Notes: a model not told the origin generated them from the letters alone. 64,000 bases of DNA from Bradyrhizobium canariense (GCF_900105125.1 NZ_LT629750.1:4236001-4300000); one strand, 5' to 3'; shown: positions 8,729 through 18,096, counted from the stretch's first letter. Program-made: numbers and translations.

Positions 8729-9367
8729 CTAGGCCGTTTTGGAGACAAGCTGGCGGGTCTGATCGACAATGGACTCCTCGACGTCGCGGAGCTGGTCCTT
8801 GCCGAAGAACATTTCCTCTCCGACGAAGAACGTTGGCGAGCCAAAGGCCCCGCGGCTGACCGCGTCCGTCGTCAAATCGATCAGTCTTTTCTTGACGTCG
8901 TCCTGCTGCGCGCGCGCGATCAGCTTGTCGATATCGATACCCGACGAGATAAACGCGCTGCGAAAGACTTCGAGGTCGTCCATCTTCTTCGGTTCTTCCC
9001 ACATGTGATGATAGGCCGCGCGGAAATACTGTTCGAACAGGCCCTCGAACTGGGCCGCGACGGCACCTCGCATCAGCATCAGCGTGTTGACCGGGAAAAA
9101 CGGATTCGAACGGAATTTTGTGATGTTATGGCGGCGAATAAACCGTTGGGTCTCCAGCGCCTGAAATTCGGGCTTGTTCTTGATCCCGCGAAGCGACTCG
9201 GCCGGCGACATATTGTTGGTCGCCTTGTAGATCCCTCCGAGCAGCACCGGAACGTACTCAAACTTCACGCCGGTGCGCCGTTCAATCGCCGGAAGCGCCA
9301 GTTCCGCCAGATAAGCGTTCGGACTGCCAAAATCGAACTGGAATTCAACCTTCAGGGGATTCTTCAC
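8729..9367 (-). CDS. GST-kappa/2-hydroxychromene-2-carboxylate isomerase-like protein
   Basis: DsbA-like thioredoxin-fold protein of 212 aa related to glutathione-dependent 2-hydroxychromene-2-carboxylate isomerases. The opening FQFDFGSPNAYLAELAL matches the family motif in which the CxxC of DsbA is replaced by a serine (FGSPNAY). The C-terminal part has GAFGSPTFFVGEEMFFGKDQL, the cis-Pro region. The GTG at 9367 is preferred to the GTG at 9388 because an AGGAG site sits 6 nt upstream of it. Known relatives act in naphthalene-type aromatic degradation; here the substrate is unknown. It heads a leftward transcript with the CoA-transferase and is divergent from the HxlR regulator. Confidence 0.88.
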   Translation of the reverse strand: MKNPLKVEFQFDFGSPNAYLAELALPAIERRTGVKFEYVPVLLGGIYKATNNMSPAESLRGIKNKPEFQALETQRFIRRHNITKFRSNPFFPVNTLMLMRGAVAAQFEGLFEQYFRAAYHHMWEEPKKMDDLEVFRSAFISSGIDIDKLIARAQQDDVKKRLIDLTTDAVSRGAFGSPTFFVGEEMFFGKDQLRDVEESIVDQTRQLVSKTA

Positions 9368-9452
9368 CGGCTTCTCCTGCGGGAGCACGCGTTACGCAAT
9401 GGGGAATCGGCGGCACGCGACCGACATCCGCGTTTGGCTACAATCTGTTCAT

Positions 9453-9473
9453 ACAGTTCTAAAAACGAACTGT
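9453..9473. promoter_or_regulatory. Perfect inverted repeat ACAGTTC-N7-GAACTGT, putative operator (copy 3)
   Basis: The best copy of the repeat, with 7-bp perfect arms separated by TAAAAAC. It lies in the intergenic region between the divergent isomerase (start 9367) and HxlR regulator (start 9629), so it is placed to control both. Confidence 0.75.
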
Positions 9474-9628
9474 CAATTCCGGCCTGCTTTGGCTAGGTTA
9501 TTTCGATGATTAAGGGCTCCTCGGGTGGTTGTATCTCCCTGAGTGCCTATTTAGAATGGCATGACGGCCGCGGTTCCCTGGTCGATTCGAGGGAATCCTC
9601 AACGTGTTGCGATGACTGGAGAGCAGGA

Positions 9629-10138
9629 ATGAAGTGGGACGCCCTGGAGGAGGAGCCATGTTCGCTGGCCCGGACCATTGGCGTAATCGGCGATCGCTGG
9701 ACTCTTCTGATCCTGCGCGAATGCTTCCTGCGCACCCGGAGATTCGAGGGATTTCAATCCGCGCTCGGGATTACGCGCCATCTGCTCGCCGAGCGGTTGA
9801 AGAAGCTGGTCCGGCAGGGCGTCCTGCGGCGCATTCCGTACCAGGAGTCGCCGAAGCGGCATGAATACATCCTGACCCAAAAGGGACTCGACCTATATCC
9901 GGTCATGATGGCGCTGGTGCATTGGGGCGACACCCACATGGTCGACGAGCGCGGACGACCGCTGCTGCACGAGCATCGCAAGTGCGGGAAGATGTTTGAT
10001 CCCGTGATGGTGTGCTCCGAATGCGGCGAGCCGCTGCTGGCCAAGGAAGTCCATACTCATCCCGGCCCCGGTGCACGCGCAGCAAGGATTCCGGCCGACA
10101 AGCCCGCGAAAACCAGGACACGCAAGCAGGCTGCTTGA
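9629..10138 (+). CDS. HxlR-family transcriptional regulator
   Basis: Winged-helix regulator of the HxlR family, 169 aa. The N-terminal cysteine (C11) precedes the typical ARTIGVIGDRWTLLILRE segment. The recognition region reads GFQSALGITRHLLAERLKKL and the wing about residues 66-84. A C-terminal extension has C119, C129 and C132, plus H114 and H116, resembling the metal-binding ribbon seen in many longer HxlR proteins. The basic tail is Lys/Arg/Ala-rich. The ATG at 9629 has a GGAG site about 7 nt upstream; the frame is open further upstream but lacks family similarity. As the only regulator in the cluster, it is the best candidate to bind the shared GTTC-N7-GAAC sites. Confidence 0.92.
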   Translation: MKWDALEEEPCSLARTIGVIGDRWTLLILRECFLRTRRFEGFQSALGITRHLLAERLKKLVRQGVLRRIPYQESPKRHEYILTQKGLDLYPVMMALVHWGDTHMVDERGRPLLHEHRKCGKMFDPVMVCSECGEPLLAKEVHTHPGPGARAARIPADKPAKTRTRKQAA

Positions 10139-10167
10139 CCGTTAGCGGGAAGATCGCGGACATCACG

Positions 10168-11379
10168 TCATTCAGACTTGAGGTCGAGCACTTCGCCGAA
10201 CTGCTGCCAGTTCGTGCCGCTCCAACGCTGCAGTTGCAGTTGCGTCCAGATCATGTTGTTGGTCGCGCTGGTATTGATCGAGATGCCCGGCATGGCGGTC
10301 GGAAGCACCAGATCCTTCAGGTTTTTGGCCTGCTTGACGATATTTTCACGGGACAGATCATTGCCGCACTGCTTGAGGATCTGCTCGAGTATCAGACCCT
10401 GCTGATAGCCTGTCAAATAATTGGTATCTCCGATATCCGACCCCGGCAGATATTTCGCGAAGAAGGCGCGGTAGCCCTTCATGCCGGCATCATCATCCCA
10501 TTTCTGATCGGTCGGATCCTTGATGAACGTTCCCACGATCACGCCGACGGCTTTATCAAAGCCGGCCGGCTTGAGCGTTGACGATACCGAACTCGATGGA
10601 AAATCGACAATCAACGTCGGCTTCCATCCGATTTCGGCTACCTTGCGAATAGCCTGAGCCGCAAATTTCGGCGTGCCCGCGACCAAGAGCGCTTCCGCAC
10701 CGGAACTCTTCAGCGTTACGACCTGCGAGTCGACGGTCGGGTCGCTCACCTCGTAGGCTGCGGTCACCACTCTCTTGTCGAAATCGTCCTTGAGGAAGGC
10801 CTTGAAGGCGTTGACGTAATCTTTGCCGAGATCGTCGTTCTGATAAAGAATTGCGTATTTCGCGTTTGGCAGCACCTTGGTCAGGTATTTGGCGTAGATT
10901 TTTCCTTCTGTATCGAAACTGACGAGCCCCGTCGTCGACAACGGAAAAGCCGCGACGTTGGTGAACTTGCTCGATCCGCTGATAAGGGCGATGGATGGGA
11001 CGCCTTTGAGCGCCAGATATTTTGCGGACGCGGTATTTCCAGGCGTTCCAAGCTGGCTGAAGATAAACGCGACCTCGTCACTTTCAACCAGCTCGCGGAC
11101 ATGCTCCACCGCTTTCGGAGGGCTGTAGGCATCGTCCATTGCGATGTAGTTGATCTTGCGCCCATCGATCCCGCCGCGGTCGTTTATCGACTGAACGTAG
11201 GCCAGAACCCCTTTGGCGACGACGCCGATTGACGACGCGGGGCCACTGAGCGGAAACACCCCGCCGATCTTGATCTCGGTCGGCGTAACGCCTGGCGCAT
11301 CCGCTGCGAACGCCGGTGCGGATAGCGCGAGCCCGAGCGCCAGCGCTGCCGATACAAGCTTGAACAACTGCCCTGACAT
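10168..11379 (-). CDS. ABC transporter substrate-binding protein, branched-chain amino acid/aromatic type
   Basis: Periplasmic binding protein of the LivK-like (type I) class, 403 aa. A signal peptide covers residues 1-25 (hydrophobic core followed by APAFA and cleavage before ADAPG). The mature start TEIKIGGVFPLSGPAS and the DDAYSPPKAVEHVRELVE segment are typical. The ATG at 11379 has a GGGAGG ribosome site. Relatives bind branched-chain amino acids or aromatic acids. No permease or ATPase genes lie beside it, so it would need partners elsewhere. The upstream inverted repeat links it to the catabolic regulon and suggests that it captures the pathway substrate. Confidence 0.93.
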   Translation of the reverse strand: MSGQLFKLVSAALALGLALSAPAFAADAPGVTPTEIKIGGVFPLSGPASSIGVVAKGVLAYVQSINDRGGIDGRKINYIAMDDAYSPPKAVEHVRELVESDEVAFIFSQLGTPGNTASAKYLALKGVPSIALISGSSKFTNVAAFPLSTTGLVSFDTEGKIYAKYLTKVLPNAKYAILYQNDDLGKDYVNAFKAFLKDDFDKRVVTAAYEVSDPTVDSQVVTLKSSGAEALLVAGTPKFAAQAIRKVAEIGWKPTLIVDFPSSSVSSTLKPAGFDKAVGVIVGTFIKDPTDQKWDDDAGMKGYRAFFAKYLPGSDIGDTNYLTGYQQGLILEQILKQCGNDLSRENIVKQAKNLKDLVLPTAMPGISINTSATNNMIWTQLQLQRWSGTNWQQFGEVLDLKSE

Positions 11380-11478
11380 GAATTCCTCCCTGGCCGTAAC
11401 CGCGGCGTCTCGCCCTGTGATGCGTGTCTGGCCGACACGTCGTGGCCGTTGCGGTCGGCCATCCTGCAATCTCATTAC

Positions 11479-11495
11479 AGTTCTTTTTTAGAACT
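11479..11495. promoter_or_regulatory. Inverted repeat AGTTC-N7-GAACT, putative operator (copy 4)
   Basis: AGTTCTTTTTTAGAACT, 100 nt upstream of the ABC binding-protein start. It differs from copy 1 at only one of 17 positions. Confidence 0.7.
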
Positions 11496-11728
11496 AGTCA
11501 AGCGCCTCCGGAAATTGAACCGCTTGTCCTCCGCCGGACAAGCCCCGCCCTCCGCCCTGGAAACGAACTTTTGCGGATATGATCCAAAACCGACAGCGGT
11601 GACGATCGGCATGTATGACAGGGGTTTTTGCTATTCGTGCGCCTGACGACGGTGGTTTGCCGTTCATGCGCAAAATCCGGCTTTCCAGAACGCGACGAAA
11701 ATCGTCCTTTCTGGAAAGCACATGATAT

Positions 11729-11745
11729 AATTCAATTAAAGAACT
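11729..11745. promoter_or_regulatory. Degenerate operator-like repeat AATTC-N7-GAACT (copy 5)
   Basis: AATTCAATTAAAGAACT has one mismatch in the left arm relative to the AGTTC-N7-GAACT pattern. No gene starts close to it, so it may be chance in an AT-rich patch or a relic. Confidence 0.25.
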
Positions 11746-12005
11746 TGGATTGCGCTGAAGCTTACGGCGCTCGCCGGACTGAGAGAGACCGGCTAAGCGA
11801 AGCGGACCTCGCTGATATCGATCGACACCATTAGCAATTCCAGGATCGGCCGACGGTCGGGCGCGCATTTATTGACTTTGTCGCCGCGGTCTACGGATAA
11901 GGCTTCTGATTTCGCAAAATCTTCAAAACCGCTTTGGCAATTCGCAGGCTGCCAGGAGTTCTCTTCGCGCGCATCCGCGCCCGTTCAGCATCGCACCGAC
12001 GACAC

Positions 12006-13259
12006 CTATTGATAGCGCCGGATCGAGAGCTCTTCCGCCGCCACCTCCGGTTTTAATCCCGCGATCTGGTCGGTCACGATGCGCGCGGCGCCACATGCCA
12101 TGGTCCAACCCAGCGTGCCGTGGCCGGTGTTCAGATGCAGATTGTTGAGCCGTGTCGGGCCGATGATCGGAGGACCGTCAGGAGTCATTGGCCGCAAGCC
12201 GCTCCAGAATGTCGATCGAGCGATATCCCCACCGCGCGGAAACAGGTCCGTCAGAGAACGATCGAGCGGCGCTCGACGATCCGACCGAAGTCTCACTTTG
12301 TAGTCACCGACCTCCGCCGTGCCGCCGACGCGAATACGGTCGCCAAGCCGCGTGATCGCAACCTTGTAACTTTCGTCCATGACGGTCGATTGCGGCGACG
12401 CCGCTTCATCCGCAATCGGCACGGTGATCGAATAACCCTTGACCGGGTAGACCGGAATGTCGATGCCCAGCGGCCGCAGCAGCAAGGGCGAAAAGCTGCC
12501 AAGCGCCATGAGATAGGTGTCGGCCGAAAACACCCCCTTGTCCGTCGTTACCTGGGCAACGTGGCCGCCCGCGACATCGATCGTCTTGATTGTGACACCG
12601 TACACAAAACGCACGCCAAGATCGGCTGCGACTTTCTCCAGGCGTTGCGTGAACAGATGACAGTCGCCGGTCTCGTCATCCGGCAGGCGCAAGCCACCGA
12701 CAAACGAAACCCGCGCCGCCGCGAGCCCTGGCTCGGCGCGCACGCAGCCATCACGATCCAGCACCTCGAAGGGTACATTGTACTGGCGCAGAATCTCCAC
12801 GTCGCCGCCGATGGCATCGAGCTGCGACTGTTTCCGGAACAGTTGCAGCGTGCCCTGGCTGCGATCATCGTAGGTGATGCCGATATCGGCGCGCAGGGCC
12901 CGCAAACAGTCTCGGCTGTATTCGGCGACCCGAACCATTCGCGACTTGTTGATTGCATAGCGCGCGGCGGTGCAATTGCGCAGCGTTTGGATCAGCCAGC
13001 GCCACATCGCGGGATCGAGCTGCGGCCGCACCACGAGCGGACCATATTGGTCGAGAATCCATCGCACCGCCTTCGCCGGAACACCGGGACCGGCCCATGG
13101 CGAGGCATATCCGGGCGACACCTCGCCGGCATTGGCGAAGCTGGTTTCGAGGCCCGGACCCGGCTGACGGTCGAGAACCGTCACGTCGAAACCTGCCTTG
13201 GCGAGATAATAGGAGGTCGTCACGCCGACGACGCCGGCCCCCATGACCAGAACTTTCAT
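12006..13259 (-). CDS. dadA: D-amino acid dehydrogenase (FAD-dependent, DadA-like)
   Basis: Flavoprotein of the DAO superfamily, 417 aa, expected to deaminate D-amino acids oxidatively to 2-oxo acids and feed electrons to the respiratory chain. The N-terminal GxGxxG dinucleotide motif is seen in [16 protein letters not shown], followed by [20 protein letters not shown], typical of DadA. The C-terminal part has the [14 protein letters not shown] and [14 protein letters not shown] signatures. The ATG at 13259 begins the conserved MKVLVMGAG; an in-frame GTG at 13271 sits too close to the GGGAG sequence. It is divergent from an Lrp-family gene, the usual regulatory arrangement. Confidence 0.92.
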   Translation of the reverse strand: MKVLVMGAGVVGVTTSYYLAKAGFDVTVLDRQPGPGLETSFANAGEVSPGYASPWAGPGVPAKAVRWILDQYGPLVVRPQLDPAMWRWLIQTLRNCTAARYAINKSRMVRVAEYSRDCLRALRADIGITYDDRSQGTLQLFRKQSQLDAIGGDVEILRQYNVPFEVLDRDGCVRAEPGLAAARVSFVGGLRLPDDETGDCHLFTQRLEKVAADLGVRFVYGVTIKTIDVAGGHVAQVTTDKGVFSADTYLMALGSFSPLLLRPLGIDIPVYPVKGYSITVPIADEAASPQSTVMDESYKVAITRLGDRIRVGGTAEVGDYKVRLRSDRRAPLDRSLTDLFPRGGDIARSTFWSGLRPMTPDGPPIIGPTRLNNLHLNTGHGTLGWTMACGAARIVTDQIAGLKPEVAAEELSIRRYQ

Positions 13260-13500
13260 GGCCGTGCGCACGCTCCCGGATCAATCGTCGGCACTGCGCC
13301 GACATGTCGAGCGCCGCCATTCCTCACCGCACCTGTCACCCCGAATCCATCCTGTTAGAAGCCAAGGTGAAGGGAGAATGCCAGAGAGTTCGGGGAGATA
13401 TTCGGCGAATTCCTCTCTCCAATGGCCTCCACGCGCCAGAAAACGGCAGACTATCTCATATTTTTCGCGTATTTCTGCGCCGAAGACAGAGGCAGGCTGC

Positions 13501-13977
13501 ATGACGACAGAACCCGACTCCATCGACCGGAAAATCATGCATGAACTCGTGCAGGATGCGCGGATCAGCCAGGTTATCCTCTCGGAGCGTGTCGGGCTTT
13601 CGCCGACCGCCTGCGCAAGGCGTCTGCAACAACTGGAGAAAGCCGGCGTCATCCGGGGGTATTCAGCGGAAATCGATGCGACGGAGCTCGGCTTCCTGAT
13701 GACCGTGTTCGTTCACATTACGCTGGATCGTCAAAACGAGGATGCGCTCGCTGCTTTTGAAAAAGAAATCAAGAAATGCCCCGACGTCGTGTCCTGCTAT
13801 CTGATGTCGGGAAATGACGACTATCTCGTACAGGTGCAAGCGCGCGACATGGAAGACTACGAGCGCATCCACAAACAACATCTGTCGCGGATGCCGGGCG
13901 TCGCACGGCTGCACTCCAGCTTCGCGATGCGTAGCGTGGTCAAGCGCAGCATCTCGCCGGCGGCGCTGAGTGGCTGA
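13501..13977 (+). CDS. Lrp/AsnC-family transcriptional regulator
   Basis: Feast/famine regulator of 158 aa. The N-terminal helix-turn-helix spans about residues 5-50 (IDRKIMHELVQDARISQVILSE, then LSPTACARRLQQLEKAGVI). The C-terminal RAM ligand-binding domain includes VVSCYLMSGNDDYLVQV, where the GxxDY segment binds amino acids. The ATG at 13501 has an AGAGG site upstream. The longer open frame before it overlaps the dadA promoter region and shows no family similarity. It probably activates or represses the divergent dadA in response to an amino acid, as described for other Lrp-type regulators of dad operons. Confidence 0.92.
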   Translation: MTTEPDSIDRKIMHELVQDARISQVILSERVGLSPTACARRLQQLEKAGVIRGYSAEIDATELGFLMTVFVHITLDRQNEDALAAFEKEIKKCPDVVSCYLMSGNDDYLVQVQARDMEDYERIHKQHLSRMPGVARLHSSFAMRSVVKRSISPAALSG

Positions 13978-14019
13978 TTGCCGTCGCGGCCGTCCGGCCG
14001 AGGCGCATCAATGCCAAGG

Positions 14020-15477
14020 TTAGCCCTTTGCAACGGTGTTTCGCAGCCTCTGCCAGGCGAGCACGACACCTGAGAGACTGAACACAAAGCCGCATCCGCA
14101 TAGCACGACGATGAGGATCGAACGCAGCCACGGAGGGTGCCTCAACCACGAAAAGTTAAGCGTGTGCAGCCCGCCAAAAAGCCAGCGATAGGCGCGACGC
14201 GACGGATCGATCCGATTCAACAATTCCCCCGTTGCGCCGTCGATGTCGAACCAGATGTCGCTGCAGACGATTCGAAACACCGGCTCATCGGACGTTATCC
14301 GGGTTACCTCATAGGGATCATCGGCGTCGAGAACCGAGGCGTTGCTACAATCGCGACCAAGACGTTTAGCGGCGGCGTCTATTTCGTTCTCCTGGAGAAA
14401 TGTCCGCGGGTACGAGGTCGCGTCCGCTTCCGGTGCGGCCTGAACCAGCCGATGCGCGCCGGCCATGTCACGGTCGCGGCGATAGATACGTCCGTCGAAC
14501 GCAAACCATTCGATTTCCTTTAATCCGGCGTGCAGGCGGCGCACTTCGTCGGACCGGAGCTGATTCCATGCTGTGGGGTCCGCTATCGCGAGCGCGTCGA
14601 CGCGAGTAGCGTTGCCGGAGAATAAGCGGCCGTCATCCATCGACAGCCAGCCGCTGAAGATCCAGCTCAAGATGAAGGGTGCACAGACCAGACCGAAGCC
14701 ATAGTGCCACGCCTGCAAGCCTCGGTGGGGGGATGCCGCGTTTCGATTGGTGGCGATCAACCGCATCAGGCCGATGATGAAGCCGACACCAGCGCCGATC
14801 GTTGCGAATAGCGCAAGCCACCACAACAGCGCGCTCCATGCTTGCGGGTGATGACGCAAGGCAGTCGGATAGATCCAGTGCGCAATGCTTCCGAGATAGT
14901 TCAGCAGGCGCATGTGACGCGTGGTGATGACAACAATGCTGCCTGTCGCCGAGGACACGTAGAGATCGGTGCCGCTGCTGTCATTGAGTGAAACGCGGTA
15001 CAGCGGACGATCGGAATCATATTCTCCCGAAACGGTCCACTGATCGTAAGTTATCGGGCTGGCGATCCCGGCATGCGAAGGGTCAAGCCCACGATCGCGC
15101 GCGTAGGCGATTGCGATGTCCAGGACGGTTCGATCCGAATGAACTCCGCCGTCCGCAAGGTCGAGAGCGCGAAGCGCTTTCACCTCCGATGGCCCGAAGA
15201 TCAAATAGATCGGCTGGTCGCTCCGTCCGATGAGGCGGACCCGTAAGGCATCGTGGATGCCGCTGGCGGCGATCGCTTCCGCCGGACTGTGCGCGATCTC
15301 CTCGGAATTGATCGGCGCCAGCCCGCGGAAGTGCCCCGCGTCCGTCCGAGCCGGGAACGGCACGAAATGCATCGCGATTCCCGATGCGAACCACATCGCA
15401 AACAGAAGGCAGAACGCCACGCCCCACCAGCGATGCAGCACGATCAGGACACGCATCGCGGGGCCGGTACTTACCAT
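14020..15477 (-). CDS. PepSY-domain membrane protein, FoxB/FpvG-like reductase candidate
   Basis: Inner-membrane protein of up to 485 aa with four strongly hydrophobic helices and large periplasmic PepSY regions. Histidines occur in or beside each helix (LHRWWG, IAHWIYP, AWHYGFG, GLHTLNFSWL), the pattern expected for paired haem ligands. Relatives such as FoxB of Pseudomonas aeruginosa reduce siderophore-bound iron in the periplasm. The ATG at 15477 overlaps the TonB-receptor stop (ATGGTAA), suggesting translational coupling; an ATG at 15456, closer to the conserved LHRWWG, is an alternative start. It is co-transcribed with a receptor under a cobalamin riboswitch, so its substrate may be a cobalt or corrinoid complex and not iron; that is inference. 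Confidence 0.88.
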   Translation of the reverse strand: MVSTGPAMRVLIVLHRWWGVAFCLLFAMWFASGIAMHFVPFPARTDAGHFRGLAPINSEEIAHSPAEAIAASGIHDALRVRLIGRSDQPIYLIFGPSEVKALRALDLADGGVHSDRTVLDIAIAYARDRGLDPSHAGIASPITYDQWTVSGEYDSDRPLYRVSLNDSSGTDLYVSSATGSIVVITTRHMRLLNYLGSIAHWIYPTALRHHPQAWSALLWWLALFATIGAGVGFIIGLMRLIATNRNAASPHRGLQAWHYGFGLVCAPFILSWIFSGWLSMDDGRLFSGNATRVDALAIADPTAWNQLRSDEVRRLHAGLKEIEWFAFDGRIYRRDRDMAGAHRLVQAAPEADATSYPRTFLQENEIDAAAKRLGRDCSNASVLDADDPYEVTRITSDEPVFRIVCSDIWFDIDGATGELLNRIDPSRRAYRWLFGGLHTLNFSWLRHPPWLRSILIVVLCGCGFVFSLSGVVLAWQRLRNTVAKG

Positions 15478-17954
15478 TTCGCGGAAGCGGACAACTCATA
15501 GGTTCGCGGCGCGCCGAGCAGTACCTGATCGGGATAACCCGGATCGGACCACGCGGCGTACACGGCGTTGGTGATGTTGCGCACCCTGAATTTAACGCGC
15601 ATCGTGTCGATGCCCTGCCATGGCAGATCCCGTTTCGGGATATCGACGAATGCGTACAGGTCGGCGGTGGTGTACGCGTCCATCGTGGTCGCATCGTCCT
15701 CAAACAAGTAACGGTTTCCGACATAGCGAAGCGATCCGCCGATCTCGACCGGCCAGCGCCAATTGTTGAAGCGATAGGAGGCCCCGGCATTGACGATGAG
15801 AGGAGCCACGTTCGACGGCGTGTTGCCGCTCACAGATTCACCGTCGATGTAAAAGTTGGCATAGCGGGCTTGCGTCACGGCGGCATTGGCCCAGAGTTTT
15901 ACGTTGTCGACGGGATTCACCGCGCCTGAAAGTTCGATGCCTTTGGTCCTGATCTCACCGGCCAGGGCCGATGTCGTATCGTTGATCTGCACGTAAACAT
16001 TTTGTCTCTGGATATCATAGGCCGCGAGCGTCCACTCCGCCTTGCCGTCCCAGAACAACTGCTTGACGCCGGTCTCATAGATGCGGGAGCTTGTCAGTTC
16101 GAGCGATGTTCCGGGCGTCACAGAAAAGATGCCGGCCGCGGCCGGATCGAATGCGGTCGCGTACATGCTGTAGAAAACGAGGTTGTGAACCGGCTCGAAC
16201 GTATAGGCCGCGCGATAGGACACCGGCGTCCACGTCTTGCTGAAGGGCTGCCCGGCGGGGATCGTGCCATCGAAGTTGATGCCATCCCGCTCCAGCCTGA
16301 AATCATCGACCCGGACGCCGCCGATCAATGCGAGCATCGGCGTCAGCTTGAGACGGTCTTCGATCGACCCGGCGAGCGTATCGAGGTGGCTGTTTCGGAC
16401 GTCGGGCTCGGGCGGACCGCCGGGCACATCGTAACCCCCGGGATCCGGATTGAGCACGGAAACCGTATCGGCCGGGAAAACGTCCGGATTACCCTCCTGC
16501 GTGAACTTGATGTCGTTGCGGCTCACCTGGAGTTGCGCCGCGAGACGGTTCTCCATGCCGAAGAACGCGCCGTTCCATGCAAGGTCGGTGTTGTCGCCGG
16601 TGACGTGCTGATTGTGCGTGACAAAGAAGCGATCGCGATCGATGGTCGAACTGGCGAGGTCGAAGGCGTAGGTCTCGCTGTCGAACCAGTGTCGTTGAGC
16701 GCTATAATCATAGACCTGGTTCTTGATCGTGACGTCGTTACTGAGCGCCCATTCGAATCCGCCGCGCAGCCAAAGCTCGTGAGCACCGACGGAATTGTCG
16801 GCAACGTTGTAATTGGTCGTCAGGGTCCGCGAGTCCACGGTCAGCGGCCCAAGGATGCTGCCGTCGAACGTATTGACCGCCGTGCCCGAAACCACGCCGC
16901 TCTTGGCGAAGGGTCCGGCAAACGAGAGCGGGACCAGCGGAGTTCCCCAATAGGCATGACCTCCGTCGTTCTTGTACTCGATAGCCGCGAACACCTTGAA
17001 CGTGTCGGACACCCGATAGTTCAGTTGCGTCGAGAAGTTCGTAAGATTCTCGAAGTCGCCGTCGATGAAGCTGGCGACTTTGGACTGGCTCACGTCGAAA
17101 CGATAATCCAGTCCCGCAACCGCGGTGCTGCCGCCCGAGCCGAAATGCGTCCGATAGGTTCCCAGCGAATCCAGCGAGGTATCCAGTTCGTTTTTGATCG
17201 GGCCACTGGTCGGCGTCCGCGTCACGTAATTGACCGAACCGCCGATCGCATCCAGTCCGGACATCAGGGAAGACGGACCTTTGAGAAATTCCACTCGATC
17301 GAGATTCGCCGTATCCATGACGCGCGACGTGATGTCTTGCGGACCGGTCCAGATTCCGTTGTAGAGGACGTTCACCCCGCTATAGGTGAAGCCTCGCATG
17401 GAGAACCCGGCCGGCGCGCCGGCCGCATCGCCGGATAGCACGCCGACCGCGCCTTGCGCGGTTTCCGTGGTGGTTCGGTAACCCTGCTCCTGCATCTTCT
17501 GTTGGTCGACGATTTCGACCGATGCCGGCGTCTCCATGACAGTGAGCCCGAGTCTGCTCGCGCTGGTCGCGACCACGTTAGTGTTGAGCGGGGTCCGCGC
17601 CGCTTCAACGTTGACGGCCGGTTGCGGTTTCGGCTTCGCCGTGTTCCTCGCGGCGGCCGGTCTGATACGTTTCCCCGCGCCGGACGCGTCGGCGCCAATC
17701 CGCGACGCAGGTTTTGGCTTCGCCGGCGAGACAACGACTGGCTCAAGCGTTCCCCGGTTTTGTCCTGAAGCGGTTTGCGCCGATGCAGGTCTCTCCGCAC
17801 TGACGAACAGCAGCAAGGCCAGGCTAAGCGGTAGCGCCGAGGCTGAAAGACAATGCCGCTTTGCGGAGTATGGTTCAGTTGAGGAGGATGGTTCGGCCAA
17901 GCGACCGCAGCCCCGCGACCGCGCGCGGAGTTCACAGATTCTGAAAGTCGACAC
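15471..17954 (-). CDS. TonB-dependent outer-membrane receptor (siderophore-receptor type) under B12 riboswitch
   Basis: TonB-dependent transporter, about 827 aa. A signal peptide is visible around residues 32-60 (hydrophobic LSLALLLFVSAERPASA). A Pro/Lys/Ala-rich linker follows, then the plug domain (ETPASVEIVDQQKMQEQ, GFSMRGFTYSGVNVLYNG, VEFLKGPSSLMSG, GGSVNYVTRTP). The beta-barrel ends in the aromatic residue W (ELSASAKW). The plug motifs resemble FhuE/FpvA-type siderophore receptors more than BtuB. The start is uncertain: the GTG at 17954 gives an unusually long N-region and has no good ribosome site. A cobalamin riboswitch lies upstream at 18097-18275, implying repression by B12 and import of a corrinoid or cobalt chelate. 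Confidence 0.9.
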   Translation of the reverse strand: MSTFRICELRARSRGCGRLAEPSSSTEPYSAKRHCLSASALPLSLALLLFVSAERPASAQTASGQNRGTLEPVVVSPAKPKPASRIGADASGAGKRIRPAAARNTAKPKPQPAVNVEAARTPLNTNVVATSASRLGLTVMETPASVEIVDQQKMQEQGYRTTTETAQGAVGVLSGDAAGAPAGFSMRGFTYSGVNVLYNGIWTGPQDITSRVMDTANLDRVEFLKGPSSLMSGLDAIGGSVNYVTRTPTSGPIKNELDTSLDSLGTYRTHFGSGGSTAVAGLDYRFDVSQSKVASFIDGDFENLTNFSTQLNYRVSDTFKVFAAIEYKNDGGHAYWGTPLVPLSFAGPFAKSGVVSGTAVNTFDGSILGPLTVDSRTLTTNYNVADNSVGAHELWLRGGFEWALSNDVTIKNQVYDYSAQRHWFDSETYAFDLASSTIDRDRFFVTHNQHVTGDNTDLAWNGAFFGMENRLAAQLQVSRNDIKFTQEGNPDVFPADTVSVLNPDPGGYDVPGGPPEPDVRNSHLDTLAGSIEDRLKLTPMLALIGGVRVDDFRLERDGINFDGTIPAGQPFSKTWTPVSYRAAYTFEPVHNLVFYSMYATAFDPAAAGIFSVTPGTSLELTSSRIYETGVKQLFWDGKAEWTLAAYDIQRQNVYVQINDTTSALAGEIRTKGIELSGAVNPVDNVKLWANAAVTQARYANFYIDGESVSGNTPSNVAPLIVNAGASYRFNNWRWPVEIGGSLRYVGNRYLFEDDATTMDAYTTADLYAFVDIPKRDLPWQGIDTMRVKFRVRNITNAVYAAWSDPGYPDQVLLGAPRTYELSASAKW

Positions 17955-18096
17955 AGTTTTGCTCGACGGCGAATATTCAAACCGTCAGGCGCGTTTGCTG
18001 TGACGATCTGCCCTTCGCCTCTAATGCGGCAGATCAACACAACTCTCACAACGCTTCGGAGCACCCCGCCCGACGCGTTCGCGCATGACCATGACT

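Larger units (their letters stand above)
11380..12005. other. 626-bp intergenic region with one good and one degenerate operator copy
   Basis: No convincing coding sequence: the short open frames on both strands have no recognisable family features or ribosome sites. The region contains the operator-like repeat at 11479-11495 and a poorer one at 11729-11745, and it separates the catabolic island from the D-amino-acid dehydrogenase gene. Confidence 0.6.

Noticed and set aside
8628..9002. Upstream extension of the CoA-transferase frame
   Set aside because: It overlaps the isomerase gene on the same strand, and the internal ATG has a perfect AGGAGG site.
12120..13358. Long plus-strand open frame opposite the D-amino-acid dehydrogenase gene
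   Set aside because: It is an antisense shadow of a GC-rich gene; the product has no recognisable motifs and no ribosome site.
16002..17438. 478-codon open frame opposite the TonB receptor
   Set aside because: Antisense to a clearly conserved receptor; composition is Arg/Gly-rich without domain features.
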